This document shows positions 32,163 to 33,285 of a stretch of DNA of 33,285 bases, piece by piece. Source of the DNA: DAOTTI01 sp034437795 (GTDB lineage: Bacteria > Chloroflexota > UBA11872 > UBA12225); assembly GCA_034437795.1 (NCBI GenBank), contig DAOTTI010000096.1, positions 1 to 33,285 of the forward strand, in the 5' to 3' direction. The notes under the pieces are model-generated. The model ran no database searches. It was not told the origin of the DNA and worked only from the letters and a program-made list of their open reading frames with translations. Every line of letters starts with the position of its first letter. Position 1 is the first letter of the stretch. The translations under genes were made by a program, and so were the position numbers.

Positions 32163-33285
32163 ATGACCTTCCTGCGGCCCTCCCCTGCCCTGCTCGTGAC
32201 CCGCCATTCGCCCCGTGGTCCCCGCGCCCTTGGCGCGTGCTTGCTGGCGGCCCAGGTGGTCCTCTCCGCCTGCTCGCCGGGGCCGTCCGGCGAGGCGAAG
32301 GCGGTGGACACGCCGGCCGGCCCGTCCGTCGGGGGTGCAAGCGCGCATGCAGCGCCGGCGCCGGCCGCGTCGGGGTTGGCCGCCCACGCCGGACAACCAG
32401 CGCTCGCCGCCAGCTTTCCCGCGCCCTCGGTGGCCCTGGCCGCCGCGCGGGCGCGCCTGCTCGACGGCGATTACCGGAAGGCGATGGAGGAGTTCGCCAG
32501 CATCCAGGCCTACTACCCGGGCACGGCGGAGGCGGCTGAGGCCATCCTGCGCCAGGGCGAGGCGGCGCTGGCGGACGATCAGTTCGCCGTGGCAGAGGAG
32601 CACCTGCGCCGGTTCCTAGCCGCGCATCCCGACCACCCGCTCCAGGGCACGGCCCTGCTCATGCTCGGGCGCGCCCTGGAAGGGCAGGGGAACGGCGGGG
32701 CCGCCGTCTACGCCTACCAGCAGTACAGCGCCTCGGTTCCCCCTGAGATCGCGCTTGGCGACTTCCTGCACCTGCGGGCCGCCAACATCTTCTTTGGCGC
32801 GGGGCGCGCGGCCGACGGCTGGACGGAGCTGGCCCAGGCCGTGCGGGAGGCGGACCAGAGCGGGTCGGCCTCCGCGCGGGCGCGGGTGTACGAGGCCCTC
32901 GGCACGCGCTACCTGGAGGCAGGGAACCGCGCCCAGGCCGCCGCCGCCTGGCGGGTAGCGCTCGAACAGATGGTCGCGGCCAGGCAGCCGGCGCGCGACG
33001 TAGCCGCTCTGGCGGGGCGCCTGGTGAACGTCTACCAGGCCATGGGCCGGCGCGACCTGGCCGATGCCCTCCGCTGGCGCATCGTCGGGGAATGGCCGCG
33101 AACGGCCACGGCTCAGCGGGCGATGGCTGATCTGGGCCCGAGCACGGTGCCGGCCATCCTGCGGGGCGAGATCGCCTTTGCCAACCGGAGCTGGGCCCAG
33201 GCGGTGGAGGCGCTGACCTGGTATCTGGACGCCGGCGCGCCGGAGGGTCGCCTGGACGAGGCCCGCTACATGCGCGCGGTGGCGC
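32163..33285 (+). CDS. TPR-like lipoprotein, N-terminal part (possible lytic transglycosylase)
   Basis: The first 374 residues of an exported lipoprotein cut by the right edge. It has a long basic signal, then LAAQVVLSAC with a lipobox LSAC (Cys near 38) and an Ala/Pro-rich linker. From about residue 100 there are helical repeats of the TPR or tol-pal type: ARARLLDGDYRKAMEEFASI, AILRQGEAALADDQFAVAEE and AEEHLRRFLAAHPDHP. Further units (LGTRYLEAGNRAQAAAAWRV, LRGEIAFANRSWAQAVEALT) follow up to the edge. This superhelical layout is found in front of Slt-type lytic transglycosylase domains, which would lie outside the window. Pairing with a GH3 hexosaminidase supports a role in wall turnover. The start lies 29 nt after the TATTAT element; the ribosome binding site is weak. 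Confidence 0.75.
   Translation, partial: MTFLRPSPALLVTRHSPRGPRALGACLLAAQVVLSACSPGPSGEAKAVDTPAGPSVGGASAHAAPAPAASGLAAHAGQPALAASFPAPSVALAAARARLLDGDYRKAMEEFASIQAYYPGTAEAAEAILRQGEAALADDQFAVAEEHLRRFLAAHPDHPLQGTALLMLGRALEGQGNGGAAVYAYQQYSASVPPEIALGDFLHLRAANIFFGAGRAADGWTELAQAVREADQSGSASARARVYEALGTRYLEAGNRAQAAAAWRVALEQMVAARQPARDVAALAGRLVNVYQAMGRRDLADALRWRIVGEWPRTATAQRAMADLGPSTVPAILRGEIAFANRSWAQAVEALTWYLDAGAPEGRLDEARYMRAVA

Overview
The window is very GC-rich: nearly every real gene prefers G or C at the third codon position. It carries predicted lipoproteins, family 1 solute-binding proteins, a TypA GTPase, NagZ-type wall recycling, a CxxC zinc-ribbon/RGG protein and sigma70-like promoters, some apparently driving leaderless genes. 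This combination, with dense families of short intergenic palindromes, fits a Chloroflexota genome (Thermomicrobia-like or similar) best. That is an inference from gene style; no marker gene proves it.

Layout. 1-3011: a MATE exporter cut by the left edge, divergent typA, and a small hydrophilic protein. 3512-6997: a cytochrome P450, an SGNH esterase and, divergent from it, a PHP-domain phosphoesterase, separated by copies of a CCCTCTCCC/GGGAGAGGG palindrome. 7457-12552: a probable catabolic cluster of two divergent M19 dipeptidase-like enzymes flanking a lipoprotein solute-binding protein, followed by an FAD amine/amino-acid oxidoreductase. 13115-16462: a fatty-acid desaturase fused in one frame to a polytopic membrane domain, a coupled small membrane protein, and a convergent polyprenol-phosphate glycosyltransferase. 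16786-19084: a second solute-binding protein and a LicC-like nucleotidyltransferase.

19126-23291 is the most interesting part. A third solute-binding-protein gene on the minus strand is interrupted by a complete 2849-nt group II intron (20285-23133). Its ends can be placed from the GTGCG 5' end, a 34-nt domain V, a terminal AC, exon-binding sites EBS1 and EBS2 that match the 5' exon, and exact restoration of the reading frame. The intron encodes a reverse transcriptase/maturase with an HNH domain. In the domain IV region, antisense to the maturase, it also holds a small YdhR/antibiotic-monooxygenase-like gene with its own promoter and ribosome binding site. That gene looks like a passenger, and the maturase frame now runs without a stop into it.

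23323-28882: a MetE-like methyltransferase overlapping a SAM methyltransferase, a double zinc-ribbon protein with an RGG tail, a hypothetical protein, a protein with two ferritin-like regions, and a small helical protein. 29347-33285: tRNA-Pro(GGG), a small CxxC/HxxC protein, and a divergent pair made of a GH3 beta-N-acetylhexosaminidase and a TPR-like lipoprotein cut by the right edge. The last pair suggests peptidoglycan turnover.

Three solute-binding proteins occur without any transporter permease or ATPase gene in the window.
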